A stretch of DNA of 64,000 nucleotides from Xanthomonas hydrangeae (GCA_905142475.1 LR990730.1:3968001-4032000); one strand, 5' to 3'. Positions 46,709 to 56,047 are shown, counted from the first letter of the stretch. The notes: a model not told the origin generated them from the letters alone. Numbers and translations are program-made.

Positions 46709-47064
46709 TCGGCGTCGATGCCGCCACCGGCCGCGTGATCGAGGGCGAGCAGCACCTGGCCCAGTCGATCGCCTGCATCCTCACCACGCCCATCGGCACG
46801 CGCGAGCAGCGCCGCGACTTCGGCTCGCTGCTGCCCGAGCTGATCGACCAGCCGTCCAACGGGGCCACCCGCACGCTGCTCTACGGCGCCACCGCCACCG
46901 CATTGATGCGCTGGGAGCCGCGCCTGCGCCTGACCCGCGTCGACCTGGTCATCGGCGATACGCCTGGCAGCTTCGTGCTGACGATCGAAGGCGAACGCAC
47001 CGACGTTGCCCCCGCCAATGCGCGCTCGCGCATGACCATCCCGCTCCGCTTCCGCTCGTCCTGA
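46705..47064 (+). CDS. baseplate wedge protein W (P2 gpW / T4 gp25-like)
   Basis: 119 residues from GTG 46705, overlapping gpV (GTGA). IEGEQHLAQSIACILTTPIGTREQRRDFGSLLPELIDQP is the gp25/gpW signature. Confidence 0.93.
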   Translation: MIGVDAATGRVIEGEQHLAQSIACILTTPIGTREQRRDFGSLLPELIDQPSNGATRTLLYGATATALMRWEPRLRLTRVDLVIGDTPGSFVLTIEGERTDVAPANARSRMTIPLRFRSS

Positions 47065-47075
47065 TCGAGGAACCT

Positions 47076-48242
47076 ATGTCCACTGTCTACCACCACGGCG
47101 TCCGCGTCATCGAAGTCAGCGCAGGTGCGCGCGTCATCCGCACCGTTTCCACCGCCATTGTCGGCCTGGTCGCTACGGCATCCGATGCGGACGAGAAAGT
47201 CTTTCCGCTCAACAAGGCCGTGCTGGTCACCGACGTGCTGGGTGCCATCGCCAGTGCTGGCACCAAGGGCACCTTGCGCGACACCCTGCAAGGCATCGCC
47301 GACCAGACCAACCCCGTAACCGTGGTGGTGCGCGTGGCCGAGGGCGAAGACGCGGACAAAACCTCGTCCAACGTCATCGGCAAGGCTGAGTCCAGCGGCT
47401 ACACCGGCCTGTATGCGCTGCTCGCAGCGCAAGCACAGCTGGGCGTGCGTCCGCGCATCCTGGGTGCGCCTGGGCTGGACACGGTGCCCGTCGCCAAGGC
47501 ACTGGCGACCATCGCCAAGAAGCTGCGGGCCATGGCCTATGTGCGGCCGGTCGCCGAAACCGTGGCCGATGCCATCACCTACCGGGGGCAGTTCGGCGAT
47601 CGCGAGTTGATGCTGATCTGGCCGGACTTCCTGGCCTTCGACACCGCCACCAGCACCACGACAGCGGCCTATGCCACTGCACGTGCGCTCGGCCTGCGCG
47701 CCAGGATCGACACCGAACAGGGCTGGCATAAGAGCCTGTCCAATGTGCCCGTGGCCGGCGTCACCGGCATCTCCAAGGATGTGCATTGGGATCTGCAGGA
47801 TCCGGCGACCGATGCGGGTGTGCTCAACGAGGGCGACATCACCACGTTGGTCAACTTCAACGGGCAACGGTTCTGGGGGTCGCGCACATGCGCGGAGGAC
47901 AACATGTTCGCCTTCGAGACGGCCACGCGTACCGCGCAGGTCCTGGCCGACACCATCGCCGAGGGCGTGGCGTTCTACGTCGACAAGCCGATGCATCCCT
48001 CGCTGGTCAAAGACATCGTCGAAGACATCAACGCCAAGTTCCGCGACCTGAAAGCGTCCGGCTACCTGATCGATGCCACCGCCTGGTTCGATGGCACGGT
48101 CAACAGTGCCACCACGCTCGCCGAAGGCGCGCTGCGCATCGACTACGACTACACGCCGGTACCGCCGCTGGAGAACCTGCAGCTGTACCAGAAGATCACC
48201 ACCAGCTACCTGGCCGACTTTGCCGAACGCGTCAACGCGTAA
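47076..48242 (+). CDS. contractile tail sheath protein (P2 gpFI family)
   Basis: 388 residues. HHGVRVIEVSAGARVIRTVSTAIVGLVATA, DALREL-like PFNKAVLV region, WPDFLAFDTATSTT, RFWGSRTC and the C-terminal DYDYTPVPPLENLQLYQKITTSYLADFAERV are sheath signatures. Confidence 0.95.
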   Translation: MSTVYHHGVRVIEVSAGARVIRTVSTAIVGLVATASDADEKVFPLNKAVLVTDVLGAIASAGTKGTLRDTLQGIADQTNPVTVVVRVAEGEDADKTSSNVIGKAESSGYTGLYALLAAQAQLGVRPRILGAPGLDTVPVAKALATIAKKLRAMAYVRPVAETVADAITYRGQFGDRELMLIWPDFLAFDTATSTTTAAYATARALGLRARIDTEQGWHKSLSNVPVAGVTGISKDVHWDLQDPATDAGVLNEGDITTLVNFNGQRFWGSRTCAEDNMFAFETATRTAQVLADTIAEGVAFYVDKPMHPSLVKDIVEDINAKFRDLKASGYLIDATAWFDGTVNSATTLAEGALRIDYDYTPVPPLENLQLYQKITTSYLADFAERVNA

Positions 48243-48272
48243 CGCACCCGCCATAGATTCCCGGAGAAACCC

Positions 48273-48782
48273 ATGGCTTTGCCCAAGAAACTCAAAGCGC
48301 TCAACCTGTTCAACAACGGTGAGAGCTATCTCGGCCAGGTGGTCGAAGTGAAGCTGCCCACGCTGTCCCGCAAGATGGAGGAATATCGCGGCGGCGGCAT
48401 GAATGGCCCGGTCGATATCGACTTCGGCCAGGAGAAGATCGAGCTCGAATGGAAGTGCGGCGGCATGATGCGTAGCGTGCTGAATCAGTACGGCGCCACC
48501 ACGCACAACGCCGTGCAGCTGCGCTTTGCCGGCGCCTACCAGCGCGACGACAGCGGCGCGGTGGATGCCGTCGAATTTGTGGTGCGCGGCCGTCACAAAG
48601 AGATTGATCCCGGTACCGGCAAGTCCGGCGACGACACCGAGTTCGCGGTTAAGACCTCCGCCAGCTATTACAAGCTGATGATCAATGGCTCCACCGTGAT
48701 CGAGATCGATCTGATGAACATGATTGAGATCGTCAACGGCGTGGATCTGCTCGCCCCGCATCGCCGCGCCATCGGCGCCTGA
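48273..48782 (+). CDS. tail tube protein (P2 gpFII family)
   Basis: 169 residues. MALPKKLKALNLFNNGESYLGQVVEVKLPTLSRKMEEYRGGGMNGPVDIDFG and LMINGSTVIEIDLMNMIEIVNGVDLL are diagnostic. A GGAG box precedes the ATG; 30 bases after the sheath gene. Confidence 0.95.
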   Translation: MALPKKLKALNLFNNGESYLGQVVEVKLPTLSRKMEEYRGGGMNGPVDIDFGQEKIELEWKCGGMMRSVLNQYGATTHNAVQLRFAGAYQRDDSGAVDAVEFVVRGRHKEIDPGTGKSGDDTEFAVKTSASYYKLMINGSTVIEIDLMNMIEIVNGVDLLAPHRRAIGA

Positions 48783-48827
48783 CCCTTCCGGCCTGGCGCA
48801 GCCGGGCCTCTGCTGTGAGACCTTCCG

Positions 48828-49130
48828 ATGACCCCGACCTTTTCCCCAGCCATTTCCCTCGACCAGCCGATTCTGCGCGGCGAGCAGACCATCACCGAGC
48901 TCAAGGTGCGCAAGCCCGGCGCCGGCGAACTGCGTGGCCTCAAGCTCGCGGATCTGCTGCAGCTGGATGTCACCGCGTTGGCGACCCTGTTACCGCGCAT
49001 CTCTTCGCCCGCGCTGACCACCGCAGACGTCAACGCGATGGATCCGGCCGACTTGGTGGCGGTCGGCCAGGAGGCCGTGGTTTTTTTCTTGCCGAAGGCA
49101 CAGAGGGAAGCGGATTTCCCGACTGCGTAG
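48828..49130 (+). CDS. tail assembly chaperone E (zero-frame product)
   Basis: 100 residues. SLDQPILRGEQTITELKVRKPGAGELRGLKLADLLQLDV matches gpE. It is the short product of the E/E' pair that coats the tape measure during assembly; the longer form is made by the frameshift at 49082. Confidence 0.9.
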   Translation: MTPTFSPAISLDQPILRGEQTITELKVRKPGAGELRGLKLADLLQLDVTALATLLPRISSPALTTADVNAMDPADLVAVGQEAVVFFLPKAQREADFPTA

Positions 49131-49252
49131 AGGATGCGATGGCCGACATCGCGGCCATCTTCCACTGGCCGCCGTCTGAAATGGACGGATGGTCGCTGCA
49201 CGAACTCACGGCGTGGCGCGAGCGTGCCCGCCTACGAAGCGGAGCCGAATGA
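48828..49252 (+). CDS. tail assembly chaperone E+E' (-1 frameshift product)
   Basis: Joining the zero frame to the -1 frame at 49082-49088 gives about 141 residues, ending MADIAAIFHWPPSEMDGWSLHELTAWRERARLRSGAE, the E' domain of P2-like phages. E' alone could also be read from ATG 49139. The conserved overlap in all P2-like phages supports programmed frameshifting rather than an error. Confidence 0.85.
49082..49088 (+). other. -1 ribosomal frameshift slippery heptamer
   Basis: T TTT TTC is in the exact X XXY YYZ phase of the E frame. P2 uses T TTT TTG at the same place. Confidence 0.85.
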
Positions 49253-49281
49253 TGCCCCACCCCACGAACGAGGCCGCCTAA

Positions 49282-52152
49282 ATGGCGGCCTCCGACAATC
49301 TGCACCTGCAGGTCATCCTGGCCGCCGTCGATCGCGCCACAGGTCCGTTCCGCCGCGTGCTCAATGGCAGCCGTGGCGTTGCGTCCGCATTGCGCAATCA
49401 GCGCGACGCGTTGCGTCAACTCAACAGCCAGCACCGCGACATCGGCGCCTATCGCGAGCAGGTCGCGCTGGCACAGCGGGCCAAGGCCGCGCTCGATGCG
49501 CAGCGCCAATCGGTGCGCACGCTTGCCCAGCAGATCAAGGCCACCGGCACGCCCACCGCTGCCATGAATGCCGAGTTCGAGCGTGCCGTGCGCACCGCAC
49601 GCGAACTCAAGACCGCACACGGCGCGCAGGAGGCAGGCCTGCAGCGGCTTCGTGGTCGTTTGGAGACGGCCGGGATCAGCACGCGCAAGCTGGTCACGCA
49701 TGAGCGCCGCCTGCGCAGCGAAATCGAGAGCACCAACACCGCCATGCGCGCCCAGCAGCAGCGCCTGGTGGCGATCGATGCTGCCCAGCGGCGCAGCGCC
49801 CGTATCCAGAGTGCTGGCCTGCAGGCGAGTGCCTACGGTGCCGGCATGGCGTTTGCCGGCCAACGCGCACTGGGCGCCTCGGTGTTGCCGATCAGCGATG
49901 CGATGGAGTTTGAGTCGGCCATGGCCGATGTGCGCAAAGTCGTTGACTTCAAGACGCCGCAGCAGTTCCTGCAGATGGGCCGCGATGTCGAAAACCTCTC
50001 GATGCGTTTGCCGATGCTGCCGGCCGAGATTGCCAAGATCGTGGCGGCCGCCGGCCAGGCGGCCATCCCGCGCCAGGAGCTGGTGCGCTTCGCCGAGGAC
50101 GCGGCCAAGATGGGCGTGGCCTTCGACAGCAGCGCCGAGGATGCCGGCCAGACCATGGCGACCTGGCGCACGGCGTTTCGCATGGGCCAGGCCGAAGTCG
50201 TCGTGCTGGCCGACAAGATCAACTACCTCGGCAACACCGGCCCGGCCAGCGTCAACAAGATCAGCGCGGTGGTGAACCGCATTGGTGCCCTTGGCGAGGT
50301 GGCCGGCCTGCAGAGCGGGCCACTGGCAGCGCTGGGCGCCACCGTCGCCGGCATGGGCATCGAGTCGGAAGTCTCGGCCACCGGCATCAAAAACATGCTA
50401 CTCACCCTGGCCTCGGGCGAGTCGGCCACCAAGAGCCAGCGCGAGGCCTTCGAAAAGCTGGGCATCAAGGCCAAGACCATGGCCCAGCTCATGCAGAAGG
50501 ACGCAGGCGGGGCGATCATGTCGGTGCTGCAGAAGCTGCGCGCACTGCCCAAGGCCGAGCAGGCCGCAACGATGACGCAGCTGTTCGGCCGCGAGTCGAT
50601 CGGCGCCATCGCACCGCTGCTGACCAATCTGGAACTACTGCAGGGCAACTTCGCCAAGGTGGCCGATGCACAGCGCTACGGCGGCTCGATGTCGGCCGAG
50701 TACGCATCGCGGGTGGCCACCTCGGCCAACTCGCTGCAGCTGCTGAAGAACACCGCCGTGGTGGTGTCGCAATCGATCGGCCAGACGCTGCTGCCGCAGT
50801 TCAAGCAACTGACCGAGCGCACGGCTGCCGTGGTCGGCCAGGTCACGACGTGGATCCGCGCCAATCCGGTGCTAGTGGGTGCAATCGCCAAGGTCGCAAT
50901 CGGCGGCGCGGCGTTGCTCACCATCCTGGGCGGGCTGCTGGTCGCCGGTGGTGTCGCCGCAATGGCGTTCTCGCAGATCTACGGCGCCGTCGCGCTGCTG
51001 TCGGGCGGTGGTGGCTTTGGTGCGCTGCTGCGTCAGGGACTGGCGTTCGGTGGCCGCGTGCTGCCGATGCTCGCCAATGGTGCCCGCCTGCTGCTGCCGC
51101 TGCTCGGCGGCGTCAGCCTGCCGGTGCTGGCGATCGGCGCGGCCGTCGCTGCGGTTGCGCTGCTGGTGTGGAAGTACTGGGGGCCGATCAAGGCCTTCGC
51201 CATCGGGGTGTGGCAAGGCATCGTCGATGTGGCCGCGCCGGTGCTGGCCGAACTGAAAGCCGCGCTGGCGCCGCTGGGGCCGGTGTGGGACACCGTCGCC
51301 GCCGCCATGGGCCAGGCCTGGACGTGGGTCAAGCAGCTGCTGACCCCATTCGAGGCCACCACCGCGCAGTTGAACGGTGCAACGCAGGCCGGTCGCGGGT
51401 TCGGGCAGATCCTGGGCGCGGTGCTGATCACCCAGCTGCAGCTGGCCGTCAAGGCGATCGGCTGGCTGGTGCAGGCCTTTGTGTTCGTGCTGCCGGTGAT
51501 CAAGCAGATCCTCGGCGGCGTGTGGCAGACCGTCCAAGGCACGTGGTCGCTGATCGTGGGCGTGTTCACCGGCAACGGCGATCGCATCCGTCAAGGCCTG
51601 CTGCAGCTGTGGGCCGGCATCAACCTGCAGCTGGCCAACTGGCCGGCGCGGATGCTGCAGGCCGGCGCGGACATGATCAGCGGCCTTGTCCAGGGCATCC
51701 GCTCCAAGCTCGGCGCCGCCAGCAATGCGATCGCCAGCGTCGGCACCGGCGTGGTCGACCGCTTCAAGGGCCTGCTGGGCATCCACAGCCCCTCACGCGT
51801 GTTCGCCCAGCTGGGCGACTTCACCATGCAGGGCCTGACCGTGGGCCTGCAGCGCGGCCAGGGCGCGCCTGTGCAGGCCGTCATGGCGCTTGGCAACCGC
51901 ATGCGTGCGGTGGGCGCCGGCCTGGCCCTGGCGACGGCCACAGCGCCTGCGGCGGCGATCGATAGCCGGGCGCCGCTGTCGGCCCCTGTGCGCGCCGCCA
52001 GCGCGCCTGCAGGCGGCAACAGCTACGTCATCCACGTCCATGCCGCACCGGGCATGGATGCAACCGCACTGGCGCGCGAAGTCGCCCGCCAACTTGAAGA
52101 GCGCGACCGGCGCACGGCGGCCACCCGCCGCTCCAGCCTGCGCGACGACTGA
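49282..52152 (+). CDS. tail tape measure protein (P2 gpT family)
   Basis: 956 residues. N-terminal coiled coil (LQVILAAVDRATGPFRRVLNGS), TP901-type core at about 210-480 (FESAMADVRKVVDF, EKLGIKAKTMAQLMQKDAGGAIMSVLQKLRALP), several hydrophobic segments at 535-640, and a C-terminal region with FKGLLGIHSPSRVFAQLGDFTMQGLTVGL. Sets tail length. Confidence 0.95.
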   Translation: MAASDNLHLQVILAAVDRATGPFRRVLNGSRGVASALRNQRDALRQLNSQHRDIGAYREQVALAQRAKAALDAQRQSVRTLAQQIKATGTPTAAMNAEFERAVRTARELKTAHGAQEAGLQRLRGRLETAGISTRKLVTHERRLRSEIESTNTAMRAQQQRLVAIDAAQRRSARIQSAGLQASAYGAGMAFAGQRALGASVLPISDAMEFESAMADVRKVVDFKTPQQFLQMGRDVENLSMRLPMLPAEIAKIVAAAGQAAIPRQELVRFAEDAAKMGVAFDSSAEDAGQTMATWRTAFRMGQAEVVVLADKINYLGNTGPASVNKISAVVNRIGALGEVAGLQSGPLAALGATVAGMGIESEVSATGIKNMLLTLASGESATKSQREAFEKLGIKAKTMAQLMQKDAGGAIMSVLQKLRALPKAEQAATMTQLFGRESIGAIAPLLTNLELLQGNFAKVADAQRYGGSMSAEYASRVATSANSLQLLKNTAVVVSQSIGQTLLPQFKQLTERTAAVVGQVTTWIRANPVLVGAIAKVAIGGAALLTILGGLLVAGGVAAMAFSQIYGAVALLSGGGGFGALLRQGLAFGGRVLPMLANGARLLLPLLGGVSLPVLAIGAAVAAVALLVWKYWGPIKAFAIGVWQGIVDVAAPVLAELKAALAPLGPVWDTVAAAMGQAWTWVKQLLTPFEATTAQLNGATQAGRGFGQILGAVLITQLQLAVKAIGWLVQAFVFVLPVIKQILGGVWQTVQGTWSLIVGVFTGNGDRIRQGLLQLWAGINLQLANWPARMLQAGADMISGLVQGIRSKLGAASNAIASVGTGVVDRFKGLLGIHSPSRVFAQLGDFTMQGLTVGLQRGQGAPVQAVMALGNRMRAVGAGLALATATAPAAAIDSRAPLSAPVRAASAPAGGNSYVIHVHAAPGMDATALAREVARQLEERDRRTAATRRSSLRDD

Positions 52153-52164
52153 GGATCCACCCCG

Positions 52165-52566
52165 ATGATGATGTCCTACGGCACGTTTGTGTTTGCCCTC
52201 GATAGCGCCGCGTATCTGCAGCTGCAGCGGCAGATGAGTTGGCGCCACCCCACCAGCGAGCGTGTCGGCGCGCGAGCGGCCAGCCAGTTCCTAGGTCCAG
52301 GCGATGAGACCATCGAGCTGTCGGGTCTGATCGCGCCGGACCTGACTGGCACGCGCGGATCGCTGACCACGCTGCGCAGACTCGCAGCCGCCGGCGAGCC
52401 GCTGCCGCTGGTCGATGGCACTGGCTGGGTCTATGGGCCGTATGTGCTGCTGGCTGTCAACGAGACGGCCTCGCTGTTCTTCCCGGATGGCACACCGCGC
52501 CGGGTCGAGTTTCAACTGAGCCTGCGCCGCACCGACGACGTGGCACCCGAGGCGACCGCCGCATGA
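52165..52566 (+). CDS. tail protein U (P2 gpU family)
   Basis: 133 residues; starts with three Met codons in a row. YGTFVFALDSAAYLQLQRQMSWRHPTSERVGARAASQFLGPGDETIELSG is diagnostic of gpU, a tail completion protein. Overlaps gpD by 4 bases. Confidence 0.94.
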   Translation: MMMSYGTFVFALDSAAYLQLQRQMSWRHPTSERVGARAASQFLGPGDETIELSGLIAPDLTGTRGSLTTLRRLAAAGEPLPLVDGTGWVYGPYVLLAVNETASLFFPDGTPRRVEFQLSLRRTDDVAPEATAA

Positions 52567-53552
52567 GCTACCCGATTCCACAGTGGCGCGTGCTGCTCGA
52601 TGGCACCGACCTCACCGACCGCATCGCACCGCGCTTGCTCGATCTCACCCTCACCGAATGCCGTGGCGGCGAAGCCGACCAGCTGGATCTGCGGATCCAT
52701 GACCATGACGGCAAAATGGCGCTGCCCAAACGCGGCGTGCGTCTGGCCGTGGCGTTGGGCTGGAAAGCTACCGGCCTGGTCGATAAAGGCACCTTCGTCG
52801 TGGACGAGGTGGAGTACAGCGGCGCGCCGGACATCATCACGGTACGCGCGCGCAGCGCGGATCTGACTGCCAACATGCGCACACGGCGCGAACGCAGCTG
52901 GCATAACACCACGCTGGGTGCAGTGCTCAACACCCTGGCTGGCGAGCATGGACTGACGCCGCGTTTGGCAGAGGCGCTCGCGCGCACCAATCTGCCGCAT
53001 CTCGACCAGGCCAACGAAAGCGATATGAATCTGCTCACCCGCCTGGGGCAGCGCTTTGATGCAGTGGCAACGGTGAAGGGAGGAGCGCTGATCTTTACGC
53101 CGATTGGCGCCGGGACCACAGCGACCGGCAAGCGGTTACCTACCGTCACCCTGACGCGGCGCGATGGCGACCAACACCGTTACTCCGTTGCCGACCGCGA
53201 TGCCTACACCGGCGTGCGCGCGTACTGGGTAGACAAGGGCAAAGCGCGGCGTCAGTCGGTGCTGGTGGGCAAGGACGACAATGCCAAGCGCCTGCGCGAA
53301 TCGTATGCCAATGAGGAAACGGCACGTCAGCATGCGCATGCGGAGTTGGAGCGGGTGAAACGGGACTTGGCTAAGTTCGATTACACCTTAGCCATAGGTC
53401 GGCCGGATTTGTCGCCGGAGCAACGTCTAAAGCTTGCTGGCTTTAAACAAGAAATCGATACGCAGCAATGGTTGATCGCTACTGCGACACACGTGCTGGG
53501 CAGTAGCGGCTTCACGACGTCTCTGACCCTAGAGGCGAACTCGAAGCGCTGA
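52563..53552 (+). CDS. late control protein D / tail hub (P2 gpD family)
   Basis: 329 residues. PQWRVLLDGTDLTDRIAPRLLDLTLTECRGGEADQLDLRIHDHDGKMALPKRGVRLAVALGW and NESDMNLLTRLGQRFDA are gpD signatures. Forms the baseplate hub (T4 gp27-like). Last gene of the tail operon before the amidase cargo. Confidence 0.95.
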   Translation: MSYPIPQWRVLLDGTDLTDRIAPRLLDLTLTECRGGEADQLDLRIHDHDGKMALPKRGVRLAVALGWKATGLVDKGTFVVDEVEYSGAPDIITVRARSADLTANMRTRRERSWHNTTLGAVLNTLAGEHGLTPRLAEALARTNLPHLDQANESDMNLLTRLGQRFDAVATVKGGALIFTPIGAGTTATGKRLPTVTLTRRDGDQHRYSVADRDAYTGVRAYWVDKGKARRQSVLVGKDDNAKRLRESYANEETARQHAHAELERVKRDLAKFDYTLAIGRPDLSPEQRLKLAGFKQEIDTQQWLIATATHVLGSSGFTTSLTLEANSKR

Positions 53553-53687
53553 CGACCTTCTAGATGTGTGATGGACAAGAAATATCGCGTCGTATACGCT
53601 CGAACCGGGGTGGATCCGAGGCCCGGCTAGCACGAGATGTTAAGCGCAAGCCGAGTTCTATCAAGGAATTTCTCACGGAGTAAGAGA

Positions 53688-54137
53688 ATGAAATTTACAG
53701 TGGAATTGAGTGCACCCACACTTGCCATCGCAGCCAGCCTATTCATGGCTTCATACGCGAATGCAGCTCCGCAAAAGAGCGACGGAATTGCTGCAACTAG
53801 TCTGTCCGCTATAGATCGAAGTGCCATTGAAGATTCAGTGACAAAGCAGCTGCGGGCGGAAGCGAGCAAAACATCTAAGCTGCCTGGCCAGCGCACATTT
53901 GATGTCTCGGCTCACTTATCCGCGACAGAGAGCAAACTTACGATTGAGCTTGGCAAGAATGCTGTTCCTGAAACAGCTGGTGCTGAATCTGAAGATCAGT
54001 GCAGTGAGTTCGCAACCACTGCTCGCCAGTTGCTCCGTGGAGAAGTAAGCGTCTCTGAGTACGAGTGCACGTATGGCGGGAAAGATATCTACTTTTATCA
54101 CCCTGAGCCTGTGGTTGTAAAAAAAAAAGTGATCTAG
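53688..54137 (+). CDS. N-terminal part of split secreted amidase (zero frame)
   Basis: 149 residues from ATG 53688 behind GGAGTAAGAG. Signal peptide core LAIAASLFMASYANA, then a domain rich in charged residues with a DQCSEFATT and YECTYGG Cys pair. It ends just after A10 at 54119-54128. Reading on in the -1 frame joins directly to the amidase part at 54173, so this is the leader of one protein. AT-rich compared with the tail genes. Confidence 0.7.
   Translation: MKFTVELSAPTLAIAASLFMASYANAAPQKSDGIAATSLSAIDRSAIEDSVTKQLRAEASKTSKLPGQRTFDVSAHLSATESKLTIELGKNAVPETAGAESEDQCSEFATTARQLLRGEVSVSEYECTYGGKDIYFYHPEPVVVKKKVI
54119..54128 (+). other. homopolymer A10 slippage site
   Basis: GTA AAA AAA AAA GTG in the upstream frame. 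Gain of one A, or a -1 slip on A AAA AAA, fuses the signal-peptide frame to the amidase frame; with A10 the upstream product stops at 54137. Confidence 0.75.
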
Positions 54138-54172
54138 TTGGCCCCGCTGAAGATCCGCTACCCCTGCTTTTA

Positions 54173-55270
54173 TTGTCTGCCGGACATGGCTTGTATATTA
54201 AACATATCGGAACAAAATCCGAATGGAGCTATCAACGCGATCCCGCCAATGGAATGCTTGAAGACACCACCACCCCAGCGTATGCCACAGCGGTAAATAG
54301 TGCTCTTACTGCCAATGGATCTCAGATAAATACTGCATTAACTCGATCTGAGTCAACTGCGATACATACGCCTTCGGGAAAGCCTTGGTGGGAAGTTTCC
54401 GCAAAGTATTACCTAATGGATTTGCTGCCAGAGCAGCAAAAGATTTGGGCATCAATACCCAATGACAAGACAAGTATAGAGCGAGAGAAAAACGAGGATA
54501 TTCGTGCGCGCCCACTGTACGGAAATTACTTGAAGGCAAGTTATGGCTTACATATACATACGAACGGATCCAAGACAGCCACTGTTAGAGGCACCACGGG
54601 CTTCTATCAACTCAAACATCCTTTTACTGAAAAAAGCAAGGATCTAACTTCTAAAGTCCTTTGCTCCATGAAGGAGATCATAAATTCTGACGAAGCCTAT
54701 GCACAATGGGACGTTGACACTGCTCCGCGAGGAGAAGACAAGGGAGAGAATCGAGTAGCTGAGTTCCCCTCTACAATTATTGAGGTGGGATTCCACACCA
54801 ATGCAGCTGATGCCATAGCCTTGCGAAACACCAAATTTAGGACACTGGCCAGCAAGGGAATGGCGAAAGGTCTCAAGCTGTATAAAGAGGGGAAAGCTTG
54901 CACCCCCTTTAAGATTGATTCAATCCCAACCCTCTCAGGGCCGATTGGCACGCCCTTTGACTACAAAATCAATTACTCAGGTAACCCGGCCTTCCCTGTT
55001 AAAATGTATTTCGAAGTTGTTAGTTGCCAAAGCGGTTGGAGTTGCTCAGGAGGCACCCGCACTGCGACTGTAGTCGGCTCTCCACTTACTTTCCAAATAA
55101 GCTGCTCGGGCAAGACCACTGCCGGAACGTTCGTCTATAAGCGCTGGCTTGAGGACGCTGATGGAGTGAAGACAGCTCCTGTCAACCACACCTACAGCTG
55201 TGTACCGCCTAAATCAAAGACGGCATCTCCCGAAATTGCAAATGAGTCGATCGGGATAACAACCTCCTGA
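54173..55270 (+). CDS. N-acetylmuramoyl-L-alanine amidase-like domain (downstream frame)
   Basis: The frame opens upstream of the A10 run; 54173 (TTG) is only the first nominal start. It begins LLSAGHGLYIKHIG (zinc His), has LHIHTNGSKTATV (second His) and STIIEVGFHTNAADAIALRN (zinc Glu plus the family's GFHTN), so the amidase_3 catalytic set is complete. The C-terminal 110 residues form a Cys-containing Ig-like domain (IPTLSGPIGTPFDYKIN). Without the upstream part it lacks a signal peptide and a good start. Confidence 0.72.
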   Translation: MSAGHGLYIKHIGTKSEWSYQRDPANGMLEDTTTPAYATAVNSALTANGSQINTALTRSESTAIHTPSGKPWWEVSAKYYLMDLLPEQQKIWASIPNDKTSIEREKNEDIRARPLYGNYLKASYGLHIHTNGSKTATVRGTTGFYQLKHPFTEKSKDLTSKVLCSMKEIINSDEAYAQWDVDTAPRGEDKGENRVAEFPSTIIEVGFHTNAADAIALRNTKFRTLASKGMAKGLKLYKEGKACTPFKIDSIPTLSGPIGTPFDYKINYSGNPAFPVKMYFEVVSCQSGWSCSGGTRTATVVGSPLTFQISCSGKTTAGTFVYKRWLEDADGVKTAPVNHTYSCVPPKSKTASPEIANESIGITTS

Positions 55271-55418
55271 GTCAGCCTAGCTCGATACCGTCACAGTGAC
55301 GAGGACTTTTCCTACATATCAAGTCTAGGAATTGCGCCATCCTTGGCTCGGATGTCTGGTCATCTCGCGCTGTCAGGATGATGGCAATTCGATCGCATGG
55401 AGCTTCGCGCCGACACCA

Positions 55419-55454
55419 GAAAGCCGCCGGACACAAGCCGGCGGCTTTTTCTTT
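55419..55454. terminator. bidirectional terminator after the late genes
   Basis: AAAGCCGCCGG-ACACAAG-CCGGCGGCTTTTTCTTT. Separates the rightward late region from the leftward repressor gene; the 266-base spacer around it holds no gene. Confidence 0.9.
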
Positions 55455-55538
55455 GCGAGCTAGCAAGCTCTACAGTTCAGGCAGGTATAGCCGATAACGG
55501 CAAATTTCTCACGAGCAGCTGCCCAATCGCGATGCTGA

Positions 55539-55976
55539 TCACTTGCTCTTTTTTTTGCGTCCACCAACAACAATCTGCATGTTGCTTTGATCCACGATGG
55601 CTGTCGTCGAAACCGCTTGGCCCACGTCACTGTTGTCGAACGACAGAACCGGGCCGGCACCTGTATTGGAAGACGAGGCATCGCTTACCAAGCCCAATGC
55701 CGCAAGCACAGCGTTGCGAGCAGCCGGGGCTGCATCTTTGAACGCAGACAGCAGGAGCCTGTCAGCAGGGTCCAACTGCGCCCGATGTCCAGACAGCACG
55801 TACATGACATCAACGCCACGGTCTAGCGCGGCCAGTAGATAAGCTCCGCCGGGCAGATTGATGTCTTTCTCGAAGTTCAGTTGCGCGTAGCGCGTGAGGC
55901 CGAGTTGCACAGCCATCTCGTCCTGCGTCAGGCCAAGTCGCTTGCGCTCTTCCTTCAGGCGTTTCCCTACGGTCAT
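55539..55976 (-). CDS. XRE-family phage repressor (C-like)
   Basis: 145 residues from ATG 55976 with AAGGA 10 bases upstream (TTG 56000 and another ATG are less likely). HTH residues 2-60: VGKRLKEERKRLGLTQDEMAVQLGLTRYAQLNFEKD. Then a short dimerisation region (DPADRLLLSAFKDAAPAARNAVLAALG), with no S24 protease domain. Ends in a Lys-rich tail. Divergent from the early operon, so probably the lysogeny repressor. Confidence 0.82.
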   Translation of the reverse strand: MTVGKRLKEERKRLGLTQDEMAVQLGLTRYAQLNFEKDINLPGGAYLLAALDRGVDVMYVLSGHRAQLDPADRLLLSAFKDAAPAARNAVLAALGLVSDASSSNTGAGPVLSFDNSDVGQAVSTTAIVDQSNMQIVVGGRKKKSK

Positions 55977-55993
55977 TACAGGCATTTCCTTAC

Positions 55994-56022
55994 TTGACAA
56001 TGTTGAGTTAAGTCCACAAAAT
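55994..56022 (+). promoter_or_regulatory. candidate early promoter and operator region
   Basis: TTGACA (55994-55999), 17-base spacer, CAAAAT (56017-56022), pointing to the early genes at 56048. The spacer contains TTGAGTTAA, an obvious half-dyad for repressor binding. Confidence 0.55.
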
Positions 56023-56047
56023 TCCCAAAAGTAGACGGAACCACCAC

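Noticed and set aside
46881..48761. 626-codon open frame on the minus strand
   Set aside because: Antisense of gpW, tail sheath and tube, which are certain genes.
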